From Prosthecobacter sp. (lineage in GTDB: Bacteria > Verrucomicrobiota > Verrucomicrobiia > Verrucomicrobiales > Verrucomicrobiaceae): a stretch of DNA of 10,142 bases. Positions 1 to 7,026 of the stretch are shown here, piece after piece. The translations under genes were made by a program, and so were the position numbers. The first letter of the stretch is position 1. Every line of letters starts with the position of its first letter. The notes below the pieces were generated by a model. The model did not search any database, was not told the origin of the DNA, and worked only from the letters and a program-made list of their open reading frames with translations. The stretch is from assembly GCA_025869455.1 (NCBI GenBank), contig JAOZVT010000541.1:1-10142 (forward strand). The letters run 5' to 3'.

Positions 1-273
1 ATCGTCAAAACGGCGCAGCACATCCGCCGCCTTGTCACCACTCACCCCGGCATTGTGAAAGTGAATCTTCCGGTCTGGATAACGTGTCAGGAAAAAGTCC
101 TCCACATACTGCGTGTAGAGACACTGATGCGTGATGGAATCCCCCAGGAACAACAGCGTATCGCCATCCTGAAGATCCAGCTTGGAGGCAGGAGCCGTGA
201 CCTCCCCACGCAACAGCGAAACAGAGGTTAAGAAAAGACAAACGAGCGACAAAGACGAAGAAGGTAGCTTCAT
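1..273 (-). CDS. Secreted SGNH/GDSL-family hydrolase, N-terminal part (cut by window edge)
   Basis: The first 91 codons of a minus-strand gene that starts with ATG at 273-271 and is still open at base 1. Residues 1-23 form a Sec-type signal peptide: a short charged start, then a Leu/Ser/Val-rich core ending near LLRG. Residues 44-48 read GDSIT, the family's block I motif with the catalytic Ser46, and residues 74-80 read NAGVSGD, block II with the oxyanion-hole Gly. These two blocks identify the SGNH hydrolase fold (esterases and deacetylases acting on lipids or on acylated sugars). The C-terminal DxxH block with the catalytic Asp/His should lie beyond the left edge. The signal peptide places the enzyme outside the cytoplasm. 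The substrate cannot be told; in polysaccharide-degrading bacteria such proteins often remove acetyl groups from glycans. There is only a G-run directly before the ATG, not a well-spaced ribosome binding site. Confidence 0.85.
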   Translation of the reverse strand, partial: MKLPSSSLSLVCLFLTSVSLLRGEVTAPASKLDLQDGDTLLFLGDSITHQCLYTQYVEDFFLTRYPDRKIHFHNAGVSGDKAADVLRRFDD

Positions 274-410
274 ACCCCCAAAGCTAGCCGAGAAAATGGG
301 CTGAACGCAAGGCTTTGAAAGCAGAAGCGTGATCTGCGTGAAAGCCACTCCATGCCGCCAGAGTGCAGTACGATGGAGAAACCAACAGGGATAACCAAAA
401 GGACGTGGCC

Positions 411-884
411 TTACTTTTCCACTCCGGCGACGGCCATGGCGGCGATGCCTTCTTCACGTCCGACGAAGCCCATTTGCTCGTTGGTGGTGGCTTTGACCCC
501 GACTTGATCCGGGGTGATGCCGAGGGCCGCAGCGATCTTTTCTTTCATGGCAGCGGCGTGTTTCATCACCTTGGGGGCTTCGGCGACGAGGGAGGAGTCC
601 ACGTTGGTGATGGTGTAGCCTTTTTCTTTGGCTAACTCCGCGCATTTTTCCAGGATGCGCAGACTGCAAATGCCTTCGATGCTGGCATCGGTAGGCGGAA
701 AGTAGAAGCCGATGTCTGGCAGCCCCATGGCACCGAGGAGGGCGTCTGCAATGGCATGACAGAGCACATCGGCATCCGAGTGCCCTTTGAGCCCACGGGT
801 ATGCGGGATCTGGACGCCACCCAGGATCAGGGGACGACCTTCTTCAAACTGATGCACATCATATCCAATGCCGACGCGGTTCAT
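411..884 (-). CDS. ispF: 2-C-methyl-D-erythritol 2,4-cyclodiphosphate synthase (IspF)
   Basis: Cytoplasmic enzyme of the non-mevalonate (MEP) isoprenoid pathway. It cyclises 4-diphosphocytidyl-methylerythritol 2-phosphate to ME-2,4-cyclodiphosphate with release of CMP. The 157-aa length is normal for the family. The metal site is intact: Asp9 and His11 in the GYDVH motif, and His43 after the GHSDADVLCHA segment (35-44). FPPTD at 62-66 matches the family's substrate-binding loop, and KATTNEQMGF at 131-140 followed by GREEGIAAM is the conserved C-terminal signature that contacts CDP. The start ATG at 884-882 is preceded by GAGGAAC, the clearest ribosome binding site in this window. The gene lies 45 bp downstream of the AraC-type regulator on the same strand, so co-transcription is possible. 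No ispD or other MEP gene is nearby. Confidence 0.97.
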   Translation of the reverse strand: MNRVGIGYDVHQFEEGRPLILGGVQIPHTRGLKGHSDADVLCHAIADALLGAMGLPDIGFYFPPTDASIEGICSLRILEKCAELAKEKGYTITNVDSSLVAEAPKVMKHAAAMKEKIAAALGITPDQVGVKATTNEQMGFVGREEGIAAMAVAGVEK

Positions 885-929
885 AGTTCCTCTGCCTTAG
901 CCATGCGCGTGACAGAGTCCAGTGATGAA

Positions 930-1796
930 TCAACCCGGCTTGCCGCCCAGGGTGCGCATTTGGGCACGATATTCACGCGGTGTGCTGCCCACGACCTCAC
1001 GGAAGCGGCGATTGAAGTTGGCCAAATTCCGGTAACCGCAGTCCAGAGCGATGTCTGTGATGTTGTTCTGGTCTTCACCAATCATCCGGCAGGCGCGGCC
1101 AATGCGGACTTCATTGATGTATTCGGGAACGGTTTTCCCGGTGCGTGAGCGGAAGAAGCGGCTGAAGGCGCCTTCGCTAAGGTGGGCCAGTTTGGCTAAC
1201 TGGGCGCGGTCGATGTCCTCAGTGAGGTGCTGGTGAATGTGGTCGCAGACACGCTCCATGCGGCCTTGGTCGGTGGCGTGCAGCGTGGGCTCATAGGCCG
1301 CGCTGGCCAGGGGCTTCAGGTCCTTGGCGCGTGACATCACATCCAGCACGGCGAGCAAGTCCACCACACGGGTGAGGCCATCACTTTCGGCCAGATGGCG
1401 CAGACGCAGGGAGACATCTTTGCGCACAGGGCCGCGAATCTCCAGCCCTCGGCTGGCCCGGCGCAGCAGGCGGCGCACGGATTCCAGTTCCGGCATGGCC
1501 ATGAAATCCTTGCCCAAAAAGTTTTCGTCAAAGCGGATGATGATCGCATCCACGGTCCCGGCACCTTCTTCCTGGTGCCAGACATGCGGTAGATTGGAGC
1601 CCACAAGCACCAGATCACCATCGCTGATCGGGGCGATGTTGTCTCCGACCACCCGGTGCCCGCGACTGCGGTTGGCCAGGGTGATCTGATATTCGGGGTG
1701 GAAATGCCAGCGTGTGCCGTAGTCCGCCCCATGCACGACTTCGCAGTGAAAGGATTCCCAATCCCGGCGTGGCACTTTCTCAAAGACAGGCTTCAT
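930..1796 (-). CDS. AraC-family transcriptional regulator with N-terminal cupin sensor
   Basis: A 288-aa regulator from ATG 1796-1794. An in-frame TTG at 1853 would add 19 residues (LSTSAHLAFLQ...), but the family-like sequence begins with MKPVFEKVPRRDWESF. The longer start would also overlap a probable operator, so ATG is preferred. Residues about 28-75 are an AraC-binding cupin domain (HFHPEYQITL, then LVGSNLPHVW), where small molecules such as sugars bind in this family. Residues about 180-280 hold the double helix-turn-helix: helices around AQLAKLAHLSEGAFSRFFR (199-217), then ITDIALDCGYRNLANFNRRF (246-265), ending in the typical STPREYR. The gene is divergent from the AmgK-like kinase, which suggests control of that gene and/or autoregulation, and it is followed after 45 bp by ispF. 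The effector is unknown; a sugar is plausible from the cupin and the neighbour. Confidence 0.93.
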   Translation of the reverse strand: MKPVFEKVPRRDWESFHCEVVHGADYGTRWHFHPEYQITLANRSRGHRVVGDNIAPISDGDLVLVGSNLPHVWHQEEGAGTVDAIIIRFDENFLGKDFMAMPELESVRRLLRRASRGLEIRGPVRKDVSLRLRHLAESDGLTRVVDLLAVLDVMSRAKDLKPLASAAYEPTLHATDQGRMERVCDHIHQHLTEDIDRAQLAKLAHLSEGAFSRFFRSRTGKTVPEYINEVRIGRACRMIGEDQNNITDIALDCGYRNLANFNRRFREVVGSTPREYRAQMRTLGGKPG

Positions 1797-1842
1797 GCCG
1801 TTGAATGTAAACGCAGATTGTAAGAATGCCAAATGCGCGCTT

Positions 1843-1878
1843 GTGCTCAACAATGAACCTTTGGTGCTCTTCTTTGAA
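1843..1878. promoter_or_regulatory. Two direct-repeat half-sites at 21-bp phasing, probable AraC-type operator
   Basis: Within the 135-bp divergent intergenic region, positions 1843-1857 read GTGCTCAACAATGAA and positions 1864-1878 read GTGCTCTTCTTTGAA. Eleven of 15 bases are identical, and all four differences are A to T. The copies are offset by exactly 21 bp, two helical turns. AraC-family dimers classically bind two direct-repeat half-sites about 21 bp apart, so this is a good candidate site for the adjacent regulator. A weak promoter-like pair lies to the right, on the kinase side: TTGCAG at 1892-1897 and TTTAGT at 1915-1920 with a 17-bp spacer. It would give a very short leader before ATG 1932. 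The repeat is visible; binding and regulatory direction are inferred. Confidence 0.5.
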
Positions 1879-1931
1879 TGCCAGCAAGAGGTTGCAGCCG
1901 GGCGTGCCGTGGCTTTTAGTACAGGCTACCC

Positions 1932-2915
1932 ATGCCACCTGAACACGAGGCCCTTCTCATTCTTACCCGTCAGCAATTTCCTGCGCTGAAGGACGTGCCT
2001 TGCGAGGTGGAACCCATTGTGAAAGGCGGGTCTGATCGGCATTTCTATCGCTTCACCTGGGCCGGAGGTGCCCACCCGCCGATGATCCTGATGGTGTACA
2101 CCCTGGCTCGACGGGATAACCCCAAGTTCGTTCCTGCCACGCGGCGGCTCGCTGCGCTGGGGGTGCAGGTGCCGCACATCTATGCTTTTGATGAGCAACG
2201 CCTCTGCGTTTGGCTGGAGGATCTAGGCCGGGATGACCTGCATGCACATCGTGAGGAAGCATGGGAAATCCGCCGCCCTTACTATGAAGCCACTCTGCGG
2301 GAAGCGGCGAAGATTCATGCCGTTTCGTCCAAGAACCTAACTCCCACTGACATCAGCAGCATGGAGCCAGAGTTCACGGAAGGGCTCTACGAATGGGAGC
2401 AAAACTACTTCATCGAGCATTTCGTGCGGGGTTGCCTGCGACGCGATGCGGACAAGGCCGAACATGCACCTGCACGCACTGTCCTCATGGCTTTGCGTCA
2501 GCGACTGGCCCGCCTGCCGCGCTGCCTCGTCCACCGGGATTTCCAGAGCCAGAATGTGCTCTTGCGGGATAATACGGCCTGGTTGGTGGACTATCAGGGG
2601 CTACGCCCTGGGCTGGCTGAGTATGATCTGGCCTCCCTCCTTTTTGATCCGTATGTGACGCTCAGCCGGAGCGAGCGCGGTGCTCTGCTGAAATACTACG
2701 CGGAATTGCGGGGACTGCGGCTGCCTGAGCTGCAGGAAGTCGTTTATTTGTGTGCCGCTCAACGTCTGATGCAGGCCCTGGGAGCTTATGGAAACCTGAG
2801 TCGTAACCAGGGTAAAACGCATTTTGAACAGCACATCCCAGCAGGCGTGCGCAATCTCACTGCGGTGTGTGATGAAGCTCCTGAGTTGTCGCCACTGCGC
2901 AGCCTCTTCCTTTGA
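1932..2915 (+). CDS. AmgK-like sugar kinase (APH/COG3178 phosphotransferase family)
   Basis: A 327-aa cytoplasmic protein of the aminoglycoside-phosphotransferase (protein-kinase-like) fold. Visible motifs are a Gly-rich nucleotide loop GGSDRHFYR (32-40), the hinge LEDLG (95-99), the catalytic Brenner-type loop HRDFQSQN (201-208, with Asp203 as catalytic base and Asn208 as metal ligand), and the metal-binding Asp220 in LVDYQG. YDLASLLFDPYV follows (231-242), a hallmark of COG3178. The usual invariant Lys of the VAIK strand is not obvious (MILMVY at 51-56); from memory AmgK proteins also lack it. AmgK phosphorylates the anomeric carbon of N-acetylmuramate/N-acetylglucosamine in cell-wall recycling, followed by MurU. 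No murU-like nucleotidyltransferase is in this window, so the substrate remains open. The stop codon overlaps the start of the next gene by one base (TGATG), implying translational coupling. Only a weak AGG lies upstream of the ATG. Confidence 0.82.
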   Translation: MPPEHEALLILTRQQFPALKDVPCEVEPIVKGGSDRHFYRFTWAGGAHPPMILMVYTLARRDNPKFVPATRRLAALGVQVPHIYAFDEQRLCVWLEDLGRDDLHAHREEAWEIRRPYYEATLREAAKIHAVSSKNLTPTDISSMEPEFTEGLYEWEQNYFIEHFVRGCLRRDADKAEHAPARTVLMALRQRLARLPRCLVHRDFQSQNVLLRDNTAWLVDYQGLRPGLAEYDLASLLFDPYVTLSRSERGALLKYYAELRGLRLPELQEVVYLCAAQRLMQALGAYGNLSRNQGKTHFEQHIPAGVRNLTAVCDEAPELSPLRSLFL

Positions 2916-3943
2916 TGCATCTTTTTCTACCTGCTGCCGATGCGGCCCCCTTCCTGGTGGATGAACTGAACCGCGCTGGGGCTGGAGCCACGCTGAATGA
3001 GACTACGGGACTGGTGTCCGCCACCTCTTTGCCGTCTCTGCCCTACCTCGCCTTTGCCCGTCAGGCGATGCCCGAGGGGACGGAGGTGCTTGAAGCTTCC
3101 ATCAATGGCTGGGCAGACCACATCATCACACGGATAGCGGGGATTCTACCAGACGCGCAGCCCTGGAGGCTACATCTTTGGCCTGTCTATGGCGAAGGCC
3201 GAGCGGGGCTGCATCGTTGCGATCTCATTCGCGCGGCCCTGAACGAACGGCTGAAAAAAAGACGTCGTGCACTTCTGCGTTCCTTGGTGGAAAACACGGA
3301 ACCGTTCACCCCTGAAACGTCCCTAGTTCAGGCGGTGCTGACCGCGCCGGATGCTGGTTACGTCTCCGTCAGTGCGGCTCCGCAGCCACAAAACCTTCGG
3401 GCCATCCTTTCTCCCTATCTGGGAGGTGACATTCCCCATGCGGAAGACAAGGCTGCGCCCAGCCGCGCTTTTGCCAAAGTCATCGAGTCTGAACTGCGGT
3501 TAGGGCAGCAAATCGAAAAAGGCCAGACCTGCGTGGATCTCGGGGCCTCTCCAGGAAGTTGGAGCTACGTGGCCATCCAGCGGGGTGCGTATGTCACGGC
3601 CATTGATCGCAGCCCTTTGCGGGATGACCTCATGCGCAATCCGCGCCTTACTTTTCAGCAGGCGGATGCTTTTAAATTCCGGCCTACCCAGCCTGTGGAC
3701 TGGCTCATCTGTGACATCATCGCGGCTCCCCAGCGCAGCATGGACTTGCTGCTCGACTGGCTGCGTGAGCGCCAGATGCGTCGCTTCATCGTGACCCTGA
3801 AGTTCAAAGGCACGGAGGAATACCCACTCATGGAACAGCTCAAGGAGCAGGCTCCCGCGCTTTGCACAGACTTCCGCCTCACCCGCCTCTGCGCGAATAA
3901 AAATGAGGTGACGGCTTTTGGCGTCAGCGCCTGGGATAGATAG
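2915..3943 (+). CDS. RlmM-like 23S rRNA 2'-O-ribose methyltransferase (FtsJ/RrmJ fold)
   Basis: A 342-aa SAM-dependent methyltransferase starting at ATG 2915, which overlaps the upstream TGA by one base. A TTG three bases earlier is less likely. The C-terminal half is an RrmJ/FtsJ domain: SAM-binding motif VDLGASPGSWSY (207-218), acidic ribose-binding AID (229-231), motif IV DWLICD (262-267) and FIVTLKFKG (291-299). The catalytic K-D-K-E tetrad for ribose 2'-O-methylation appears as Lys188 (APSRAFAKVIE), Asp267, Lys296 and Glu331 (NKNEV). The layout matches E. coli RlmM, which methylates C2498 of 23S rRNA: similar length, an N-terminal part containing LAFARQ (45-50), then APSR(S/A)xxK before the SAM motif. 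The N-terminal THUMP-like part is divergent, so the exact target nucleotide is uncertain. The tight coupling to a sugar kinase has no obvious metabolic reason. Confidence 0.82.
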   Translation: MHLFLPAADAAPFLVDELNRAGAGATLNETTGLVSATSLPSLPYLAFARQAMPEGTEVLEASINGWADHIITRIAGILPDAQPWRLHLWPVYGEGRAGLHRCDLIRAALNERLKKRRRALLRSLVENTEPFTPETSLVQAVLTAPDAGYVSVSAAPQPQNLRAILSPYLGGDIPHAEDKAAPSRAFAKVIESELRLGQQIEKGQTCVDLGASPGSWSYVAIQRGAYVTAIDRSPLRDDLMRNPRLTFQQADAFKFRPTQPVDWLICDIIAAPQRSMDLLLDWLRERQMRRFIVTLKFKGTEEYPLMEQLKEQAPALCTDFRLTRLCANKNEVTAFGVSAWDR

Positions 3944-4005
3944 GCAACTGCTCAGCGGGCTTATTTGGCCCAAGGCCTTCTGTAAGAGAACCTTTTTGAA
4001 ATAAT

Positions 4006-4034
4006 GGACCGGGTTTGGCCTTACCCTTCGGTCT
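4006..4034 (+). repeat. Imperfect inverted repeat just before the oxidoreductase start
   Basis: GACCG at 4007-4011 pairs with CGGTC at 4029-4033. The stem can be lengthened by GGT/ACC (4012-4014 with 4023-4025) across a short bulge, and by one G-T pair outside. The hairpin ends 4 bases before the ATG at 4039 and would occupy the place where a ribosome binding site would normally lie; no such site is visible. It could affect translation of the oxidoreductase or be chance. Evidence is only the base pairing. Confidence 0.3.
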
Positions 4035-4038
4035 ATTT

Positions 4039-5451
4039 ATGAAGACACCTGCTGCAGCCAGCTCCCGCCGCCAATTTATCAAAACTGCCGCTGCCACGGT
4101 GGCCACGTTTAATATTGTGCCACGGCATGTGTTAGGTGGACCTGGGTTTGTGGCCCCGAGTGAAAAGGTCAATGTCGCGTTGATCGGTGGTGGTGGGCAG
4201 GGGCATTCCAACCTCAAAAATCTGTTTCAGTTGGAGGATGTACAAGTCATCGCCGTGGCAGACACGGCCGAGGCTTATGACCCGACGAAGTCCTATGCGT
4301 ATTACAAGGGCATGGGTGGGCGAATGCCGACCAAGGAAATGATCGAAAAGAATTACGCGGAGAAGACTCCTAATTTCCGCTGCGCGGCTTATGAGGACTT
4401 CCGGGTGATGCTGGAAAAGGAAAAGAGCATTGATGCGGTCCTCTGTGCGACGCCTGACCATACTCATGCCTACATCTCCATTCATGCGATGCGGGCAGGA
4501 AAGCATGTCTATTGTGAAAAGCCCCTCACCCACAATATCTGGGAGGCTCATCAAGTGGCCAAGGTGGCTAAAGAGACCGGTGTGGCGACTCAGATGGGCA
4601 GCCAGGGTCATTCTTCCGTAGGAACTCGCGAAACCATCGAGTACATCCAGGGCGGAGCCATTGGCAATGTGCAGGAGGTGCATATCTGGGTGCCCGCAAC
4701 GCGGTATAACTATGATCTGAAAGGCTACCCCACAGACACCCCCAAGGTGCCTGCGGGGTTGAATTGGGATCTATGGTTAGGCCCACGTGAGGAGCGTGCG
4801 TATCACCCTGCGTACCACCCTTTCTCGTGGAGAGATTTCTGGGCCTTTGGCAGCTCGGGCCTGGGTGACTTTGGCACGCATGACATGAACAGTGCGGTGC
4901 GTGCCTTGGAACTTTGGACACCGACTCTGGTGGAAGGTTATGGGGTGGGCTATTTCAGCGATGAAATTGCACCCTATGGTTCCTTGGTTCACTATCATTT
5001 CCCTGCCAACGACAAACGGAAGGCCATTAAACTGACCTGGTACAGCGGGGGCATGAAACCCGCGCATCACGAGTCTTTGGGAGCCTTCACTTTGCCAAAG
5101 CGTGGCTCACTCTATGTGGGCGATAAAGGGGTCATTCAAACCGATGGCAGCGGCGGTGCCCCACGCCTCTTCCCCGCCGAAAGAAGAGTCGAGTTTGCCA
5201 AACCTGAGCCTCGTTTGAAGCGTTCCAATGGCCATCATCGCGACTGGATCGATGCCTGCAAAGGCGGAGAGCCTGCCTCATGCCCGTTTGATTACGGCGC
5301 GCAATTGACGGAGACCGTCCTACTGGGGGTTCTCTCGCAGCGACTGAATAAACCTATCCACTGGGATGCGCCTAACATGAAAGCCACCGGCTTACCGGAG
5401 GCCGATGCCATCATTCGAGAATCCTACCGTCCAGGCTGGGAAATCGTTTGA
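4039..5451 (+). CDS. Tat-exported Gfo/Idh/MocA-family oxidoreductase
   Basis: A 470-aa NAD(P)-dependent sugar or polyol dehydrogenase-type protein. ATG 4039 is chosen over an in-frame TTG at 4015 because it places the twin-arginine motif SRRQFIK at residues 9-15, followed by an Ala/Thr/Val-rich stretch (TAAATVATF) as in Tat substrates. The Rossmann fold follows: VNVALIGGGGQGHSN (44-58), AVADT (72-76), and the family motif CEKP (159-162) after AGKHVY. The alpha/beta C-terminal domain contains WDLWLGPREERAYHPAYHPF (243-262) and GLGDFGTHDMN (274-284), whose His281 lies where family members have a catalytic His. Secreted relatives with this layout are common in Verrucomicrobia and Planctomycetes, mostly with unknown substrates. 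The Tat signal implies that the enzyme is exported folded with its cofactor. It probably acts on sugars in the periplasm; the reaction is not identified. Confidence 0.92.
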   Translation: MKTPAAASSRRQFIKTAAATVATFNIVPRHVLGGPGFVAPSEKVNVALIGGGGQGHSNLKNLFQLEDVQVIAVADTAEAYDPTKSYAYYKGMGGRMPTKEMIEKNYAEKTPNFRCAAYEDFRVMLEKEKSIDAVLCATPDHTHAYISIHAMRAGKHVYCEKPLTHNIWEAHQVAKVAKETGVATQMGSQGHSSVGTRETIEYIQGGAIGNVQEVHIWVPATRYNYDLKGYPTDTPKVPAGLNWDLWLGPREERAYHPAYHPFSWRDFWAFGSSGLGDFGTHDMNSAVRALELWTPTLVEGYGVGYFSDEIAPYGSLVHYHFPANDKRKAIKLTWYSGGMKPAHHESLGAFTLPKRGSLYVGDKGVIQTDGSGGAPRLFPAERRVEFAKPEPRLKRSNGHHRDWIDACKGGEPASCPFDYGAQLTETVLLGVLSQRLNKPIHWDAPNMKATGLPEADAIIRESYRPGWEIV

Positions 5452-5534
5452 TCCGAACTGGCTTGTCCCACGGCTGGCTGTGGCTCAGGCCTGTTTGAAA
5501 TCCATCTACCAGAATCTGTCTGATCCTCGGTTTG

Positions 5535-5560
5535 GCTTGCCAGTGCGTGCGCTGGCAGGC
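5535..5560. repeat. Strong 11-bp hairpin between oxidoreductase and beta-propeller genes
   Basis: Bases 5535-5545 pair with 5550-5560, leaving a CGTG tetraloop. The 11 pairs include two G-T wobbles; the core is TTGCCAG/CTGGCAG. It lies in the 166-bp gap downstream of the oxidoreductase stop and upstream of the propeller start. No T-run follows on either side, so it is not a canonical intrinsic terminator. It may be an RNA-stabilising or transcription-boundary hairpin. A second, weaker fold lies at 5468-5483 (CCACGGC with GCTGTGG). Nothing else is recognisable in this gap. Confidence 0.45.
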
Positions 5561-5617
5561 TACAACGGGGCAATCCACCGAAAGAAGCCCCTCTAACTGC
5601 CCGTGACATCAAAACTC

Positions 5618-6925
5618 ATGTCTGCCATCTTCCGTCTCCAACTTTCCACGCTTGCCTTTGCGGCAACTCTTTGTGCCCAGTCCGTAACGACACCCGTTTT
5701 TTGGCCAGATAAAAATGGGCCCACCTTTGATGGCGTGGTGCCCGCCGCCGATGCGGCCAAGTTACCGCTGACATGGAACTCTGAAACGGGTGAAAACATC
5801 GTTTGGAAAACAGACCTGGAAGATGAAGGCCACAGTTCCCCCGTCATCGGCGGAGACATGATCTGGTTCACGGCGGCGACCACCGATGGGCACAAGCAGT
5901 TCCTCTATGGCATCGACCGCCAGACGGGGAAGATCATCCATCACAAGGTCATCTTTGAAAATCAAGCACCTGAAGAGCTGGGGAATCCACTGAACAACTA
6001 CGCGGCTCCTTCCCCCGTGCTGGAGGCGGATGCTTTGTACGTCCACTTTGGCACCTATGGCACGGCGCGGATCAATCCCGCCACAGGGAACAAGGTCTGG
6101 GAACGCCGGGACATCAATGTGCGGCATTTTCGCGGTCCAGGTTCCTCACCGATCCTGCATGGTGACCTGCTTATTCTGACCTTTGACGGGATTGATCAGC
6201 AGTTTGTGACGGCTTTGAATAAAAAGACCGGGGAAACGGTGTGGAAAACGAACCGCACCACAGACTACGGAGATCTGGATGCCGAAGGCCACCCAACACG
6301 GGATGGCGACATGCGCAAAGCTTACCATACGCCGAGCGTCTTCAATCTAGGGGGTGTCGAAACCTTGGTCTCAGTGGGATCACGCGCTGCTTTTGGTTAT
6401 GCCGTGGATTCTGGCAAGCAGCTATGGACCATCCGGCATGGGGGATTCAATGCCGCCATTCGCCCACTGGTTTACCAAAATGTCTTGATCCTCAATACAG
6501 GCTCTGAGCGCGCCCACACGCTGGGAGTGAGAATTGATGACAAAATGCAGGGGGACATCACCGAAAGCCATGTGATCTGGGATCGGGAGAAGCGGAATGC
6601 CAGTGAGGCAAACTCCGTGTTGGTGGACGGATTGCTATTTCAGACGACCCGTGGTGGGATCGTGACCTGCATGAACCCGGTGACGGGAGAGGACGTCTGG
6701 GAGGAACGCCTGAGCGGTCAGCATCTGCCAAGCCCCATCGCAACCGGAGAGCGTCTTTACTTCAGCAATGACCGTGGTCACACACGGGTTTTGCGTGCTG
6801 GATCGAAGTATGAGGTGCTGGCAGAAAACATTTTGCCAGATGCTATGACGGCAGCTCCTGCTGTGGCTGATGGGGCCTTATTTATCCGCACTAAAAAGCA
6901 GCTCTTCAAAATCGCTCAGCCTTAA
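5618..6925 (+). CDS. Secreted PQQ-like (BamB-type) beta-propeller repeat protein
   Basis: A 435-aa protein from ATG 5618; an in-frame GTG at 5603 would only lengthen the signal peptide. Residues 1-21 are a Sec signal peptide with a cleavage-like LCAQ. The rest is a beta-propeller of PQQ-type blades. The blade-closing motif (A/N)-x-(D/N)-x-x-TG-x-x-x-W recurs as GIDRQTGKIIHH (98), RINPATGNKVWE (151), ALNKKTGETVWK (199), YAVDSGKQLWTI (261) and CMNPVTGEDVWE (351). Blade-opening SSPV/APSPV/SSPI/PSPI segments lie at about 73, 130, 176 and 371. The family includes quinoprotein dehydrogenases and the scaffold BamB. This protein is shorter than quinoprotein dehydrogenases and shows no clear PQQ-binding Cys pair, so a scaffold or binding role outside the cytoplasm is as likely as catalysis. 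It may function with the upstream exported oxidoreductase, but a hairpin separates them. Confidence 0.9.
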   Translation: MSAIFRLQLSTLAFAATLCAQSVTTPVFWPDKNGPTFDGVVPAADAAKLPLTWNSETGENIVWKTDLEDEGHSSPVIGGDMIWFTAATTDGHKQFLYGIDRQTGKIIHHKVIFENQAPEELGNPLNNYAAPSPVLEADALYVHFGTYGTARINPATGNKVWERRDINVRHFRGPGSSPILHGDLLILTFDGIDQQFVTALNKKTGETVWKTNRTTDYGDLDAEGHPTRDGDMRKAYHTPSVFNLGGVETLVSVGSRAAFGYAVDSGKQLWTIRHGGFNAAIRPLVYQNVLILNTGSERAHTLGVRIDDKMQGDITESHVIWDREKRNASEANSVLVDGLLFQTTRGGIVTCMNPVTGEDVWEERLSGQHLPSPIATGERLYFSNDRGHTRVLRAGSKYEVLAENILPDAMTAAPAVADGALFIRTKKQLFKIAQP

Positions 6926-7004
6926 GAAAATGTGCTGAAAGATCAAATACGGGCCAAAGTCACGGAAAAGACGCATAAAAACGTGCCCCATGCCTCTTTC
7001 TATC

Positions 7005-7026
7005 AGGAAACGGCGAGGAAACGGCG
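7005..7026 (+). repeat. Perfect tandem 11-bp direct repeat upstream of the small basic gene
   Basis: AGGAAACGGCG occurs twice without a gap, at 7005-7015 and 7016-7026. A degenerate third copy, GGAAAAGACGCAT, is at 6964-6976 and matches 7017-7029 in 11 of 13 bases. The period of 11 bp is close to one helical turn, placing both copies on the same face of the DNA. A -35-like TTGATA begins at 7030, four bases after the second copy. This suggests a protein-binding element for the 7100-7423 gene; no known binding consensus is recognised. Confidence 0.5.

Noticed and set aside
363..635. Open frame on the plus strand opposite ispF
   Set aside because: It lies almost wholly antisense to the well-supported ispF gene, and its His/Gly/Asp-rich, low-complexity translation matches no family pattern.
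1797..1853. TTG start adding 19 residues to the AraC regulator
   Set aside because: The extra residues do not look like the family, and the longer gene would overlap the 21-bp-phased repeat. An AAAGG lies 4 bases before the TTG, so it cannot be fully excluded.
3500..3973. Long minus-strand open frame opposite the methyltransferase gene
   Set aside because: It is antisense to the SAM-binding and catalytic half of the RlmM-like gene, whose motifs are unambiguous; the antisense translation has no recognisable domain.
3967..3977. GGCC-CAA-GGCC repeat after the methyltransferase as a terminator
   Set aside because: Only four pairs with a three-base loop and no T-run directly after; no better than chance.
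4132..4683. 183-codon minus-strand open frame within the oxidoreductase
   Set aside because: It is fully antisense to the Rossmann-fold region of the Gfo/Idh/MocA gene; the length is explained by codon bias of the real gene.
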